Below are positions 1 to 6,975 of a stretch of DNA of 11,541 nucleotides, one piece after another. Each line of letters begins with the position of its first letter. Position 1 is the stretch's first letter. The stretch comes from an uncultured Clostridia bacterium. Its GTDB lineage: Bacteria > Bacillota > Clostridia > Christensenellales > Borkfalkiaceae. A program made the position numbers and the translations under genes. Location of the stretch: positions 1 to 11,541 of the forward strand of contig CAMWKX010000022.1 of the NCBI GenBank assembly GCA_947174955.1, written 5' to 3'. Below the pieces are notes generated by a model. The model was given only the letters and a program-made list of their open reading frames with translations. It did no database searches and was not told the DNA's origin.

Positions 1-540
1 ATTATAAGCATTATGGCAGGGGTAAAAAAGTCGACTATTAAAAATTCTTTCGGCGTGGGTCTTATTAAGGTTGCCCGCTGTATGCCGAACCTGCCCTGCA
101 TTGCGGGCTACGGTATGCTTTGCGTTGACGTTACCGACTTCAACAAGAATACCGACGACTCCGACTTCATCTTTAATCTGTTGGGTTGCCTCGGGCGCGT
201 TTTGAGCGTGAGCGAGGATAAACTCGACGCGGTTACGGGCATAAGCGGCAGCGGACCAGCATACGCTTTTATATTTATCGACAGTCTTATCGACGCGGGC
301 GTAAAGCAGGGGCTGACGGCGGACGAAGCAAAACTCCTTGCATTGCAGACCGTCTGGGGCAGTTGCGGTATGCTTATGGAGAGCGAAAGGCCGCTTTCCG
401 AGCTTATAATGAACGTGTGCAGCAAGGGCGGCACGACTATCGAGGCGGTAAAGGTATTCGAGCAGAACAACTTCCGCGGCATCGTATCAGACGCAGTTGA
501 CGCGTGCGTAAAGCGCTCGAAAGAGCTTTCCGACCAATGA
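1..540 (+). CDS. proC: Pyrroline-5-carboxylate reductase, C-terminal part (5' end outside window)
   Basis: This is the last step of proline synthesis: NAD(P)H-dependent reduction of 1-pyrroline-5-carboxylate to L-proline in the cytosol. The frame is open from base 1 (IISIMAGVKK...), and the alignment with ProC starts mid-protein, so the ATG at 13 is an internal Met and not the start. 179 residues are visible; a full ProC has about 265-270, so roughly 90 N-terminal residues (most of the Rossmann NADPH domain) lie upstream. Visible hallmarks are the RCMPNLPC segment (family: V.R.MPNTP), ISGSGPAYAF of the dimerisation/active-site helix, DAGVKQGL, and GGTTIEAV followed by F..NNFRG near the C-terminus. 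The usual SPGGTT motif reads SKGGTT here, a Pro-to-Lys change. The stop overlaps the rnhA start (ATGA), so the two are probably co-transcribed. Identification is firm. Confidence 0.95.
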   Translation: MISIMAGVKKSTIKNSFGVGLIKVARCMPNLPCIAGYGMLCVDVTDFNKNTDDSDFIFNLLGCLGRVLSVSEDKLDAVTGISGSGPAYAFIFIDSLIDAGVKQGLTADEAKLLALQTVWGSCGMLMESERPLSELIMNVCSKGGTTIEAVKVFEQNNFRGIVSDAVDACVKRSKELSDQ

Positions 541-980
541 AGAAGGTAATTTTATATACGGACGGCGCGTGCTCGGGCAACCCCGGAGTCGGCGGCTGGG
601 GCGCGGTTTTAATGTACAACGGACACGAAAAGCGCATATCCGGCGCGGAGCAGTCTACTACAAACAACCGAATGGAAATATTTGCGGTTATCAGCGGATT
701 GGAGTGTTTAAAGGAGCCGTGCGAGGTGACCGTTTACAGCGATTCCGCTTACACGGTAAACGCGTTTTCGAGCGGCTGGGTATACGGCTGGGAGAAGAGC
801 GGCTGGAAAAAGGCAGACAACAAACCCGTATTAAACGTTGATTTGTGGCAGAGGCTGCTCGCATTAACGCGTACACATAAAGTGGAGTTTGTCAAAGTGA
901 AGGGACACGCCGACAACGAATACAACAATATCTGCGATAAACTCGCAACCGACGCAATTAAAAATTTTCAAACGGCATAA
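537..980 (+). CDS. rnhA: Ribonuclease HI
   Basis: A 147-residue endonuclease that cleaves the RNA strand of RNA:DNA hybrids (R-loops, primer remnants) with two metal ions. The whole RNase H fold is present and the length is typical. Catalytic residues are all seen: D9 in YTDGACSGNPG, E47 in NNRMEI, D69 in YSDSAY, H124 in KGHADNEYNN and D134 in CDKLA; the last two fall at the E. coli numbering. The basic handle helix is represented by GWEKSGWKKADNKPV (84-98). I chose ATG at 537, which overlaps the proC stop as ATGA and starts exactly at the family N-terminus. An in-frame GTG at 504 would add 11 residues encoded inside proC with no homology. No good Shine-Dalgarno precedes 537, so translational coupling to proC is likely. 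Confidence 0.96.
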   Translation: MKKVILYTDGACSGNPGVGGWGAVLMYNGHEKRISGAEQSTTNNRMEIFAVISGLECLKEPCEVTVYSDSAYTVNAFSSGWVYGWEKSGWKKADNKPVLNVDLWQRLLALTRTHKVEFVKVKGHADNEYNNICDKLATDAIKNFQTA

Positions 981-994
981 ACGCTTACTATATT
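965..994 (+). promoter_or_regulatory. Weak candidate promoter for the VTT-protein gene
   Basis: A TTTTCA (965-970) and a TATATT (989-994) are separated by 18 bp, each with four or five matches to sigma-A consensus. The -10 box would lie inside the left arm of the 985-1012 inverted repeat, and the transcript would start about 10 bases before the ATG. That arrangement fits operator control but is AT-rich sequence read by eye, so treat as tentative. Confidence 0.25.
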
Positions 995-1012
995 ACCATA
1001 ATAATATAGTAA
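985..1012. repeat. Perfect 11-bp inverted repeat touching a start codon
   Basis: Arms TTACTATATTA (985-995) and TAATATAGTAA (1002-1012) are exact reverse complements around a 6-base spacer (CCATAA). The right arm ends on the A of the ATG at 1012. No T-run follows, so it does not look like an intrinsic terminator. It occupies the whole gap between rnhA and the VTT-protein gene, where a ribosome binding site would normally sit. It could be a protein operator or an RNA hairpin limiting initiation; both are inference. Confidence 0.6.
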
Positions 1013-1956
1013 TGGAAAATGCCGATAACTTTTTAAAACAGTGTAAAAATAGTCGCGGCGCGGCAAAGATTGCCTTCAATATTCTGACGGCGGTCTTTTG
1101 CACGCTTGCGGCTTTTCTTTTTGCCTCGCTCGGTTACAGATACAAAGGCTTGACTTTTATTGAGGCAAATTATACGCTGTTGTTCTGGCTTACCGCGGGA
1201 ATTCTTTCCGCGCTTTTGATTGCTTACTTAGTATTCTACGTGATAAATCTGCAGGCGGCGCACCGACTTATTCTGTGCACGCTCATATTTCTCGACGTGG
1301 TTGCGGTTACGTTTTTCGTAATCAGCGCAACGGGCATAATCTCCAAGCTTACGAGTATTTCCGCGCTCAGAGATTACATTGCAAGCTTCGGCGCAACCGC
1401 CGTTCTGATATTCATTTTATTTCAGTTTTTGCAGGTTGTCATACTGCCTATACCTGGATCGGTTTCCGTGGGCGTCGGCGTTGCTCTGTTCGGACCGTTA
1501 AGATGCTCGATTTTCAGCTTTATCGGAATATTTTCAGGCTCGGTCGTAGCGTTTGCGATTGGCAGAGTGATAGGATACAAAGCTGTGTGCTGGATTGTCG
1601 GCAAGGACGATTTGGACAAGTGGCTTGAAAAAGTTAAAGGTAAAGACTATCTTTTGCTTTCCATTATGTTCTTGTTGCCGCTGTTTCCCGACGATATTCT
1701 GTGCTTTGTCGCGGGATTGTCGTCGATTACCTGGAATTATTTTATAGTTATGATCACCGTTACACGCTTAATCTCGGTGTTTACGACGTCGTATTCATTG
1801 CAGCTTATTCCGTTTAACACCTGGTGGGGTATTGCGATATGGGTTGCGCTCGGAGCGTTGGTAGTGCTTGCCTTCTGGCTGGTATGGAAATATTCGGACA
1901 AAATCGACGCGTTTTTAAAGAGTAAATTGAAAAGAAAAACCAAAAACAACGAGTAA
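1012..1956 (+). CDS. TVP38/TMEM64 family (VTT/DedA-like) membrane protein
   Basis: A 314-residue polytopic inner-membrane protein of the VTT superfamily (SNARE-associated Golgi/DedA relatives). Members are linked to lipid scrambling or lipid-carrier flipping, but the substrate of this one cannot be read from sequence. About seven to eight hydrophobic segments are seen, at roughly 21-43, 53-78, 86-110, 128-147, 165-190, 214-235, 240-262 and 270-293. The VTT core spans about 128-262, with the re-entrant-loop signature ILPIPGS (144-150), a glycine-rich GSVVAFAIGR helix (176-185) and FPDDILCFVAGL (225-236), the second half-motif typical of TVP38 proteins. The first two or three segments precede the core as an N-terminal extension. 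The C-terminus is short, lysine-rich and probably cytoplasmic. The ATG at 1012 is the only plausible start (next in-frame Met near residue 219), yet no Shine-Dalgarno is visible and an inverted repeat abuts it. A terminator follows. Confidence 0.85.
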   Translation: MENADNFLKQCKNSRGAAKIAFNILTAVFCTLAAFLFASLGYRYKGLTFIEANYTLLFWLTAGILSALLIAYLVFYVINLQAAHRLILCTLIFLDVVAVTFFVISATGIISKLTSISALRDYIASFGATAVLIFILFQFLQVVILPIPGSVSVGVGVALFGPLRCSIFSFIGIFSGSVVAFAIGRVIGYKAVCWIVGKDDLDKWLEKVKGKDYLLLSIMFLLPLFPDDILCFVAGLSSITWNYFIVMITVTRLISVFTTSYSLQLIPFNTWWGIAIWVALGALVVLAFWLVWKYSDKIDAFLKSKLKRKTKNNE

Positions 1957-1963
1957 AATTTTC

Positions 1964-1999
1964 AGCCTTCCGAAATAGCAAAACGGAAGGCTTTTCTTT
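1964..1999 (+). terminator. Intrinsic terminator after the VTT-protein gene
   Basis: An 8-bp perfect GC-rich stem, GCCTTCCG (1965-1972) with CGGAAGGC (1984-1991), extendable by one A-T pair, closes an 11-base loop and is followed by TTTTCTTT. It begins 8 bases after the stop codon and separates the proC-rnhA-VTT block from the decarboxylase operon. Confidence 0.88.
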
Positions 2000-2021
2000 G
2001 TAAAAATCGGTCGAAAATCAG

Positions 2022-2050
2022 TTGATTTTTTTTGGCAGAATTGGTAAAAT
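2022..2050 (+). promoter_or_regulatory. Probable sigma-A promoter of the decarboxylase operon
   Basis: TTGATT (2022-2027, -35) is followed after 17 bp by TAAAAT (2045-2050, -10), with an extended -10 TG one base upstream (2042-2043). Transcription would start near 2057, giving a leader of about 30 bases, too short for a riboswitch. It lies just past the 1964-1999 terminator, as expected for an independent operon. Confidence 0.68.
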
Positions 2051-2074
2051 TATATAGGTTAAAATTTTTTTATC

Positions 2075-2079
2075 GGGAG
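2075..2079 (+). promoter_or_regulatory. Shine-Dalgarno deciding a GTG start
   Basis: GGGAG lies 8 bases upstream of the GTG at 2088. No in-frame ATG is found near the expected N-terminus, and the encoded DKIKLLKERKEKL matches the family's N-terminal helix, so the GTG is taken as start. Confidence 0.75.
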
Positions 2080-2087
2080 TTTTTTCA

Positions 2088-3461
2088 GTGGATAAAATAA
2101 AGTTGTTAAAGGAAAGAAAGGAAAAGCTTTTCGCCGCGGGCAAACAGGTTCGCGCGGAGATTGACGCTCTTGTAGACAAGGGTAGTTTCGTAGAGCTTTC
2201 GACCTATTCTTTTTCCGAAAGCGAGTACTACGACGGTACGGCTGAGGGCGAGGGTGTTGTCTGCGGTTTTGCCACAATCGACGACTGTCCTTACTATATC
2301 GTCGCGCAGAACGCGGCGGTGTTGAACGGCGGCGTAAGCAAGGCTAACTGCGATAAGATGATTAAATGCTTGGAGCAGGCGGAAAAGAATGATACGCCCG
2401 TTATCTATTTGCTTTCTTCACAAGGTGTGAGAGTGGGTGAGGGCGTAAACGTACTCGAAGGCATTTCCGCGCTTTTGAAAAAAGCAAGGAGCTTAACAAG
2501 CGTAGCTCAGTACCTAATTGTTAACGGCGAGGTTTACGGTCAGATTGCGCTTTTAGCGGGTATTTGCGATTTCACTTTCTTTATTGAAAAGAAATCTGTA
2601 CTCGCATTAACAAGTCCTTTGGTAATTACCGCGGCAGCCGGACAGAATTTACCCAAGGAAAAGATAGGCGGCGCGGAAGCTTTGAATAAAACTACGTTGC
2701 CGACTTTCGTAGTTAAAGATTTGGCGGAAGTTGCCGTAAAAATCAAGGCTGTAAACGAAACTCTAAATACAAAAGTAGTCGACTGCGAGGAGTTAAATGT
2801 ATCTTTGCCCGCACTCAATAAAAAGTGTGACGCGAAGTCGCTTTTAAGCGTTTTCGATAAGAATTCGGCTATCGAACTTTGGGCAGGTACCGCACCCGAA
2901 GTCAAATGCTATCTGGCAAGAATAGGAGGCATTGCAGTTGCTGCGGTAATCTTCGATAACGAGGACGGAGTTAAACTTTGCCCCGTAAAAATTAACAAGC
3001 TGTACACTTTCGCGTGGCTTGCAGGTGAGTACAATCTACCTTACGTTACGTTTGTCAACACTCTCGGAGTTAAAGAAACGCCCGAAGTTGCAAACAGCAT
3101 TTTAATCGACTATGCCTGCGGTTATATCAATGAATTGTCCTGGATGGACGTTCCAAAAATTTCCGTCGTTTACGGCAAGGCAATCGGTTTGGGTTACACT
3201 CTGTTTGCGGCTAAATCTATGGGCTATGATTTTACGTATGCGTTTGCTAACGCTAAAATCGCGCTGTTTGACAGCGCTCAGGGCGCGGAAATCGAGCTTG
3301 CGACCGACGGCAAGGCGGATATGGCTAAGCTTGCCGAGAAGTATGCGGACGAAAATTCCGACCCTATAAACGCGGCGAAAGGCGGCTATATCGACAACAT
3401 TATAGAGCCTGCGTTCGTAAGACAGTATCTCATTGCATCGTTGCAGATGCAGATAAAGTGA
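2088..3461 (+). CDS. Divergent acyl-CoA-type carboxyltransferase (MmdA/12S-like subunit)
   Basis: A 457-residue protein with the two-crotonase-half architecture of the biotin-dependent carboxyltransferase family (MmdA, PccB, transcarboxylase 12S; usually about 510 residues). It would move CO2 between biotin and an acyl-CoA. Family landmarks are GSFVEL (32-37), GEGVVCGFATIDDCPYY (54-70; family DGVVTGYGTI-G-PVY), a degenerate LSSQGVRVGEGV (109-120; family SGGARIQEGV), GQIALLAG (151-158), KAIGLGYTLFAAK (364-376; family KAYGGAYIAMNSK) and AAKGGYIDNIIEP (429-441; family AAxxGYVDxVIEP). The glycine pairs that form both oxyanion holes are altered, and the DQE-GGIIRHGAK segment is replaced by TPEVANSILIDYA. 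The fold assignment is therefore secure, but substrate and catalytic competence are not. It heads the operon; the stop is 7 bases before the gamma-subunit gene. The subunit could also be glutaconyl- or malonyl-CoA specific, or structural only. Confidence 0.8.
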   Translation: MDKIKLLKERKEKLFAAGKQVRAEIDALVDKGSFVELSTYSFSESEYYDGTAEGEGVVCGFATIDDCPYYIVAQNAAVLNGGVSKANCDKMIKCLEQAEKNDTPVIYLLSSQGVRVGEGVNVLEGISALLKKARSLTSVAQYLIVNGEVYGQIALLAGICDFTFFIEKKSVLALTSPLVITAAAGQNLPKEKIGGAEALNKTTLPTFVVKDLAEVAVKIKAVNETLNTKVVDCEELNVSLPALNKKCDAKSLLSVFDKNSAIELWAGTAPEVKCYLARIGGIAVAAVIFDNEDGVKLCPVKINKLYTFAWLAGEYNLPYVTFVNTLGVKETPEVANSILIDYACGYINELSWMDVPKISVVYGKAIGLGYTLFAAKSMGYDFTYAFANAKIALFDSAQGAEIELATDGKADMAKLAEKYADENSDPINAAKGGYIDNIIEPAFVRQYLIASLQMQIK

Positions 3462-3468
3462 GGGAAGT

Positions 3469-3864
3469 ATGCTGAATAATCTGATGGCGATAATTCAGGG
3501 CGACGGCTCCAACTGGGCAGGTCAGCAGAAATCGCCCAAAAACTTTTATTTCGATAATTTCGGCGAGGCGGCGCTGTACGCGCTAATCGGCTTTGTGGTC
3601 GTTTTCGTCGGCATAATTATAATTATCGGCATTATCTGGCTGGTCGGTCTAATAATGCGCAAGACCAACAACCTTGAATTTTTAACTAAAAAACGCGAAA
3701 AGAAAGCCAAAGTTGAGAAGGGTGCTGAAGCTCCCGCAGTTGCGACTTCGGAAGACGATATACCCGACGAGGTGAAGGCGGCGATAGTTGCGGCGATTAT
3801 GGCTTACTATTCAGAGAGCGAAGAAAAGTGTGAATTCACGGTTAAAAGAATTAAGAGAATTTAA
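3469..3864 (+). CDS. oadG: Sodium-pump decarboxylase gamma subunit (OadG/MmdD-like)
   Basis: A 131-residue small membrane anchor. In known oxaloacetate and methylmalonyl-CoA decarboxylases the gamma/delta subunit holds the soluble carboxyltransferase and biotin carrier against the beta-subunit pump. Visible features are one strong transmembrane helix (about 35-63, rich in Val/Ile/Gly), preceded by a short polar N-terminus with FGEAALYALIGF, then a basic stretch (KKREKKAKVEK), an Ala/Pro/acidic linker, and the conserved tail IPDEVKAAIVAAIMAYY followed by FTVKRIKRI (family pattern: EVVAAI-AAVAAY ... VRSIRRV). AGGGAAG precedes the ATG closely (AGGG to ATG 4 bases). An ATG at 3484 is a less likely alternative start. 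Size, tail motif and neighbours make the call firm despite low sequence conservation in this family. Confidence 0.88.
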   Translation: MLNNLMAIIQGDGSNWAGQQKSPKNFYFDNFGEAALYALIGFVVVFVGIIIIIGIIWLVGLIMRKTNNLEFLTKKREKKAKVEKGAEAPAVATSEDDIPDEVKAAIVAAIMAYYSESEEKCEFTVKRIKRI

Positions 3865-3878
3865 GGAGAAATTAATAT

Positions 3879-4232
3879 ATGCGTAATTTTGTTGTTACAA
3901 TCGACGGTAAGAGCTATTCCGTAGGCGTTGAAGAGGTCGGCGAAAGCGAGAGCGTAGCCCCCGTAGTTACCAAAATCGAAAAGACTGCTCCCGCGGCTGC
4001 ACCCAAGGCGGCTCCCGCTAACGGCGAAAAGGTTTTGTCGCCCTTCCCCGGTCTTATCAAAAAGATACTTGTTAACGACGGCGACACGGTTAAAAAGGAT
4101 CAGCCCATAATCGTTCTGGAAGCAATGAAGATGGACAACGATATCACCGCGCCCTGCGACGGAAAAGTTACGATTTCGGTTGCGAAGGGAGCGAACGTAG
4201 AGACAAACGCAGTCCTTGCAGTTATCGGTTAA
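3879..4232 (+). CDS. Biotin carboxyl carrier protein of the decarboxylase (MmdC/1.3S-like)
   Basis: A 117-residue free biotinyl-domain protein carrying the carboxyl group between carboxyltransferase and membrane pump. Residues 1-20 form a short beta segment (RNFVVTIDGKSYSVGVEEV) common to these carriers. About 25-50 is a flexible Ala/Pro/Lys linker, and 51-117 is the biotinyl domain with SPFPGLI (54-60; family SPMPGTI), NDGDTVKKDQ (66-75) and the biotinylation site EAMKM, where K84 is the acceptor. The C-terminus ends at the usual hydrophobic strand VLAVIG. AAGGAGA (3863-3869) gives a strong ribosome site 9 bases before the ATG. No biotin carboxylase gene is near, consistent with a decarboxylase or transcarboxylase and not with an ATP-driven carboxylase. 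Biotin ligase is not in the window. Confidence 0.95.
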   Translation: MRNFVVTIDGKSYSVGVEEVGESESVAPVVTKIEKTAPAAAPKAAPANGEKVLSPFPGLIKKILVNDGDTVKKDQPIIVLEAMKMDNDITAPCDGKVTISVAKGANVETNAVLAVIG

Positions 4233-4244
4233 TCGGAGGAAGAA

Positions 4245-5522
4245 ATGCTTAATTCGTTACTCGCAAGTAACGGTATGGGGCAGATTTTCGTAAATCTTTT
4301 CAAGGATATGGGATTTATGAACGGAAGCTGGCAAAACTACGTTATGCTGCTTATCTCGTTCATTCTTATGTACCTTGCAATAGTCAAGAAATTCGAGCCT
4401 ATGCTGTTGTTACCGATAGCATTCGGTATGTTTTTAATAAATATCCCCGGTGGCGAGCCCGTATTGTGGGGCACGCATCCCGTGGTGCCTGATCCCGCGG
4501 ACCCCACAAAGAACATTGTCAACACGGCGTATGACGCAGTGCAGGACAGAGGACTTTTATGGTATCTGTATTTCGGCGTAGATAAGGTTATTTATCCTCC
4601 GCTGATTTTCCTCGGCATCGGCTGTATGACCGACTTCGGTCCCTTGATCGCCAACCCCAAGAGTATGCTTATCGGCGCGGGCGCACAGCTCGGTATATTT
4701 ATTGCGTTTATGCTTGCAGTGTTCCTTGGATTCTCGGTTGCTGAGGCAGCGTCTATAGCAATAATCGGCGGTGCGGATGGTCCTACTGCAATAATGGTTA
4801 CGAGTAAGCTTTCAAGCGAACTTATACCAATGATAGCCATTGCAGCGTACTCGTATATGGCGCTGATACCGATAATACAAAAACCGATAATGCGACTACT
4901 TACGACCAAAAAAGAGCGCACGATTAAGATGAAACAGCTCCGTCAGGTCAGCAAAATCGAAAAAGTGCTGTTCCCGATAATAGTTACGCTTGTCGTCGGA
5001 CTGATTTTGCCGTCGTCGGTGCCTCTTTTAGGTATGCTTATGCTCGGTAATCTGTTCAGAGAATCGGGTGTTGTCGAAAGACTTTCGTCGCAGGCTCAGA
5101 ACGGCTTAATGAACACTATCACGATTTTCCTCGGCGTTGCGGTAGGTTGCAAGGCTAAGGGCGAACTGTTCTTGCAGGTGCAGACGCTGTATATAATTAT
5201 GCTCGGCTTGTTCGCATTTATCTGCGGCACGATCGGCGGACTGCTTGTTGCAAAGATTATGTGCAAGGTTACCAAGGGTAAAATCAATCCGCTTATCGGT
5301 TCGGCGGGCGTTTCGGCAGTGCCGATGGCGGCGCGAATATCCGAAGACGTAGGCAGAGAGTACGACCCTCAGAACCACTTGCTTATGCACGCAATGGGAC
5401 CCAACGTGGCGGGCGTTATCGGCTCGGCGATAGCGGCGGGCGTATTACTTGCCTGCTTCGGCGGATACGTTAACGGAACCGGTTCGGCGGTGACTGCCGC
5501 AATTCAGTCGGTTATTGTTTAA
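4245..5522 (+). CDS. oadB: Sodium-translocating decarboxylase beta subunit (Na+ pump)
   Basis: A 425-residue integral membrane protein that decarboxylates carboxybiotin and exports Na+, consuming a periplasmic or extracellular proton. It matches OadB/MmdB/GcdB closely from KKFEPMLLLPIAFG onward: MTDFGPLIANP (128-138), IIGGADGPTAI (173-183), AAYSYMALIPIIQ (200-212), GNLFRESGVVERLS (268-281), NPLIGSAGVSAVPMAAR (348-364) and MHAMGPNVAGVIGSAIAAG (381-399). Residues important in Klebsiella OadB have equivalents: D178 in GGADGPT (Klebsiella D203) and N348, G352, S357 and R364 (Klebsiella N373, G377, S382, R389). The first loop (about 69-106) is Pro-rich and unlike its surroundings. GGAGGA sits 4 bases before the ATG. 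All ion-pathway residues I can check are intact, so a working pump is likely. Whether Na+ is the coupling ion in this organism is family inference. Confidence 0.96.
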   Translation: MLNSLLASNGMGQIFVNLFKDMGFMNGSWQNYVMLLISFILMYLAIVKKFEPMLLLPIAFGMFLINIPGGEPVLWGTHPVVPDPADPTKNIVNTAYDAVQDRGLLWYLYFGVDKVIYPPLIFLGIGCMTDFGPLIANPKSMLIGAGAQLGIFIAFMLAVFLGFSVAEAASIAIIGGADGPTAIMVTSKLSSELIPMIAIAAYSYMALIPIIQKPIMRLLTTKKERTIKMKQLRQVSKIEKVLFPIIVTLVVGLILPSSVPLLGMLMLGNLFRESGVVERLSSQAQNGLMNTITIFLGVAVGCKAKGELFLQVQTLYIIMLGLFAFICGTIGGLLVAKIMCKVTKGKINPLIGSAGVSAVPMAARISEDVGREYDPQNHLLMHAMGPNVAGVIGSAIAAGVLLACFGGYVNGTGSAVTAAIQSVIV

Positions 5523-5537
5523 TCGGAGTATTTAAAT

Positions 5538-6965
5538 ATGGAAAAGAAAAAAGTTTTAATTACCGATACTATTTTGAGAGACGCGCACCAGTCACAGGCT
5601 GCTACGCGTATGAAGTTTGAGGAAATGGAGCCGGTTCTGCCGCTTTTGGACGATATTGGTTACTATTCGTTGGAAGCGTGGGGCGGAGCAACCTTCGACA
5701 GCTGTTTAAGATTTTTGAACGAAGATCCTTGGGACAGACTTAAAAATTTAAAGAAATACCTTAAAAAGACGCCCATACAGATGCTGCTTCGTGCGCAGAA
5801 CCTTTTGGGTTACAGACATTATGCCGACGACGTCGTTGAAAAGTTCGTTGAAAAATCTATAGAAAACGGCATCGGCGTAATAAGATGTTTCGACGCTCTA
5901 AACGATCCGAGAAATCTCGAAGCATCGATGAAGGCGATTAAGAAGTACGGCGCGGGCGGTAAGTGCGTCTGCGAGGCGACCGTAGTTTATACGACCAGCC
6001 CCGTGCATACGACCGATTATTTCGTCAAACTTGCAAAGCAGTTGGAAGACACTGGTGCGGACAATATCTGTATAAAGGATATGGCAAACCTTTTATTGCC
6101 GTTTACGACCTACGAGCTTATAAGCAAGATTAAGGCAGAGCTTCGTCCCGAAACCAAAGTGCATCTGCACACGCACAACACTTCGGGTACCGGCGATATG
6201 ATTAACCTTATGGCAATTCAGGCGGGTGTAGATATCGTAGACTGCGCGCTGTCGCCCTTGGGCAACGGCACGTCTAACCCCGCAACCGAACCGCTTGTTG
6301 CAACATTGAAAGGCACGGAGTACGATACGGGTATTGAAATCGAAAAGCTTCTGCCCATAATCAAGCACTTCAACGGAGTTGCGGCAAGACTTGAACAGGA
6401 CGGCTTCCTTAATCCCAAGGTTAGAAAAATCGATATAAATACGCTTTTGTACCAGGTACCCGGCGGAATGCTTTCAAACCTTATGAACCAACTTAAACAA
6501 GCGGGACAGGAAGATAAACTTCCCGAATGTCTTGCGGAAGTTCCTCTTGTAAGAAAGGACTGCGGTTATCCTCCGTTAGTTACGCCGTCCAGCCAGATTG
6601 TAGGTACGCAGGCGGTATGGAACGTTTTGATGGGCAAGTACAAGACTATTACGGCGCAGTACAAGGACCTGATTTTGGGTAAGTACGGAGAGGTGCCTGG
6701 TGAAGTTAATGCGGATTTGATTAAGGAATGCACCAAAAATGGCGAAGAAATTATTACCTGCCGTCCCGCAGATTTGATTGCGGACGAAATGGAAACACTC
6801 ACCGAAAAGGTAAAAGCCGACGGTTTCTACGAAAAAGAAGAGGACGTTCTTTCGTACGCATTGTTCCCCGAAGTTGCTACAAACTTCTTTAAGTGGCGCA
6901 AGGCGCAAAAGCAACTCGTTGACGTAGATATGGCTAAAAATCCCAACAAAGTATATCCTGTATAA
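5538..6965 (+). CDS. oadA: Oxaloacetate decarboxylase alpha / pyruvate carboxyltransferase subunit (5S-like, no biotin domain)
   Basis: A 475-residue carboxyltransferase that exchanges CO2 between oxaloacetate/pyruvate and carrier biotin. It has a TIM-barrel HMGL-like domain (about 6-270) followed by the PYC/OADA association domain (about 290-465). The metal ligands are seen: D15 in TDTILRDAHQS, the carbamylated-lysine position K180 in ICIKDMANLL, and H211 and H213 in HLHTHNTSG. The family motif is HTHDTSG; here Asp is Asn. Other landmarks are MLLRAQNLLGYRHYADDVV, IRCFDALND, LSPLGNGTSNPATE and QVPGGMLSNL. The protein stops near the family's association-domain end without the C-terminal biotinyl domain of Klebsiella OadA, as in transcarboxylase 5S, so it must use the separate carrier encoded upstream. 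A CGGAG ribosome site precedes the ATG, 15 bases after oadB. It is the last gene of the operon, and the hairpin at 6976-7006 follows. Confidence 0.95.
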   Translation: MEKKKVLITDTILRDAHQSQAATRMKFEEMEPVLPLLDDIGYYSLEAWGGATFDSCLRFLNEDPWDRLKNLKKYLKKTPIQMLLRAQNLLGYRHYADDVVEKFVEKSIENGIGVIRCFDALNDPRNLEASMKAIKKYGAGGKCVCEATVVYTTSPVHTTDYFVKLAKQLEDTGADNICIKDMANLLLPFTTYELISKIKAELRPETKVHLHTHNTSGTGDMINLMAIQAGVDIVDCALSPLGNGTSNPATEPLVATLKGTEYDTGIEIEKLLPIIKHFNGVAARLEQDGFLNPKVRKIDINTLLYQVPGGMLSNLMNQLKQAGQEDKLPECLAEVPLVRKDCGYPPLVTPSSQIVGTQAVWNVLMGKYKTITAQYKDLILGKYGEVPGEVNADLIKECTKNGEEIITCRPADLIADEMETLTEKVKADGFYEKEEDVLSYALFPEVATNFFKWRKAQKQLVDVDMAKNPNKVYPV

Positions 6966-6975
6966 TTATAATGAT

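Noticed and set aside
504..536. GTG at 504 as the rnhA start
   Set aside because: It adds 11 residues without family similarity, lies deep in proC, and the ATG at 537 starts exactly at the conserved RNase HI N-terminus.
13..540. ATG at 13 as a true start, making a short ProC
   Set aside because: The frame is open to base 1 and residues before this Met match the family, so the gene is simply cut by the window edge.
2051..2087. Riboswitch or leader peptide before the decarboxylase operon
   Set aside because: Only about 30 bases separate the likely transcription start from the GTG, and no structured element or small frame with a ribosome site is visible.
6961..6972. Two tandem TATAAT hexamers at the oadA stop codon, as a promoter for the 7018 gene
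   Set aside because: No acceptable -35 lies 16-18 bp upstream; the nearby TTGACG (6919-6924) is more than 35 bp away. The start would fall inside the hairpin.
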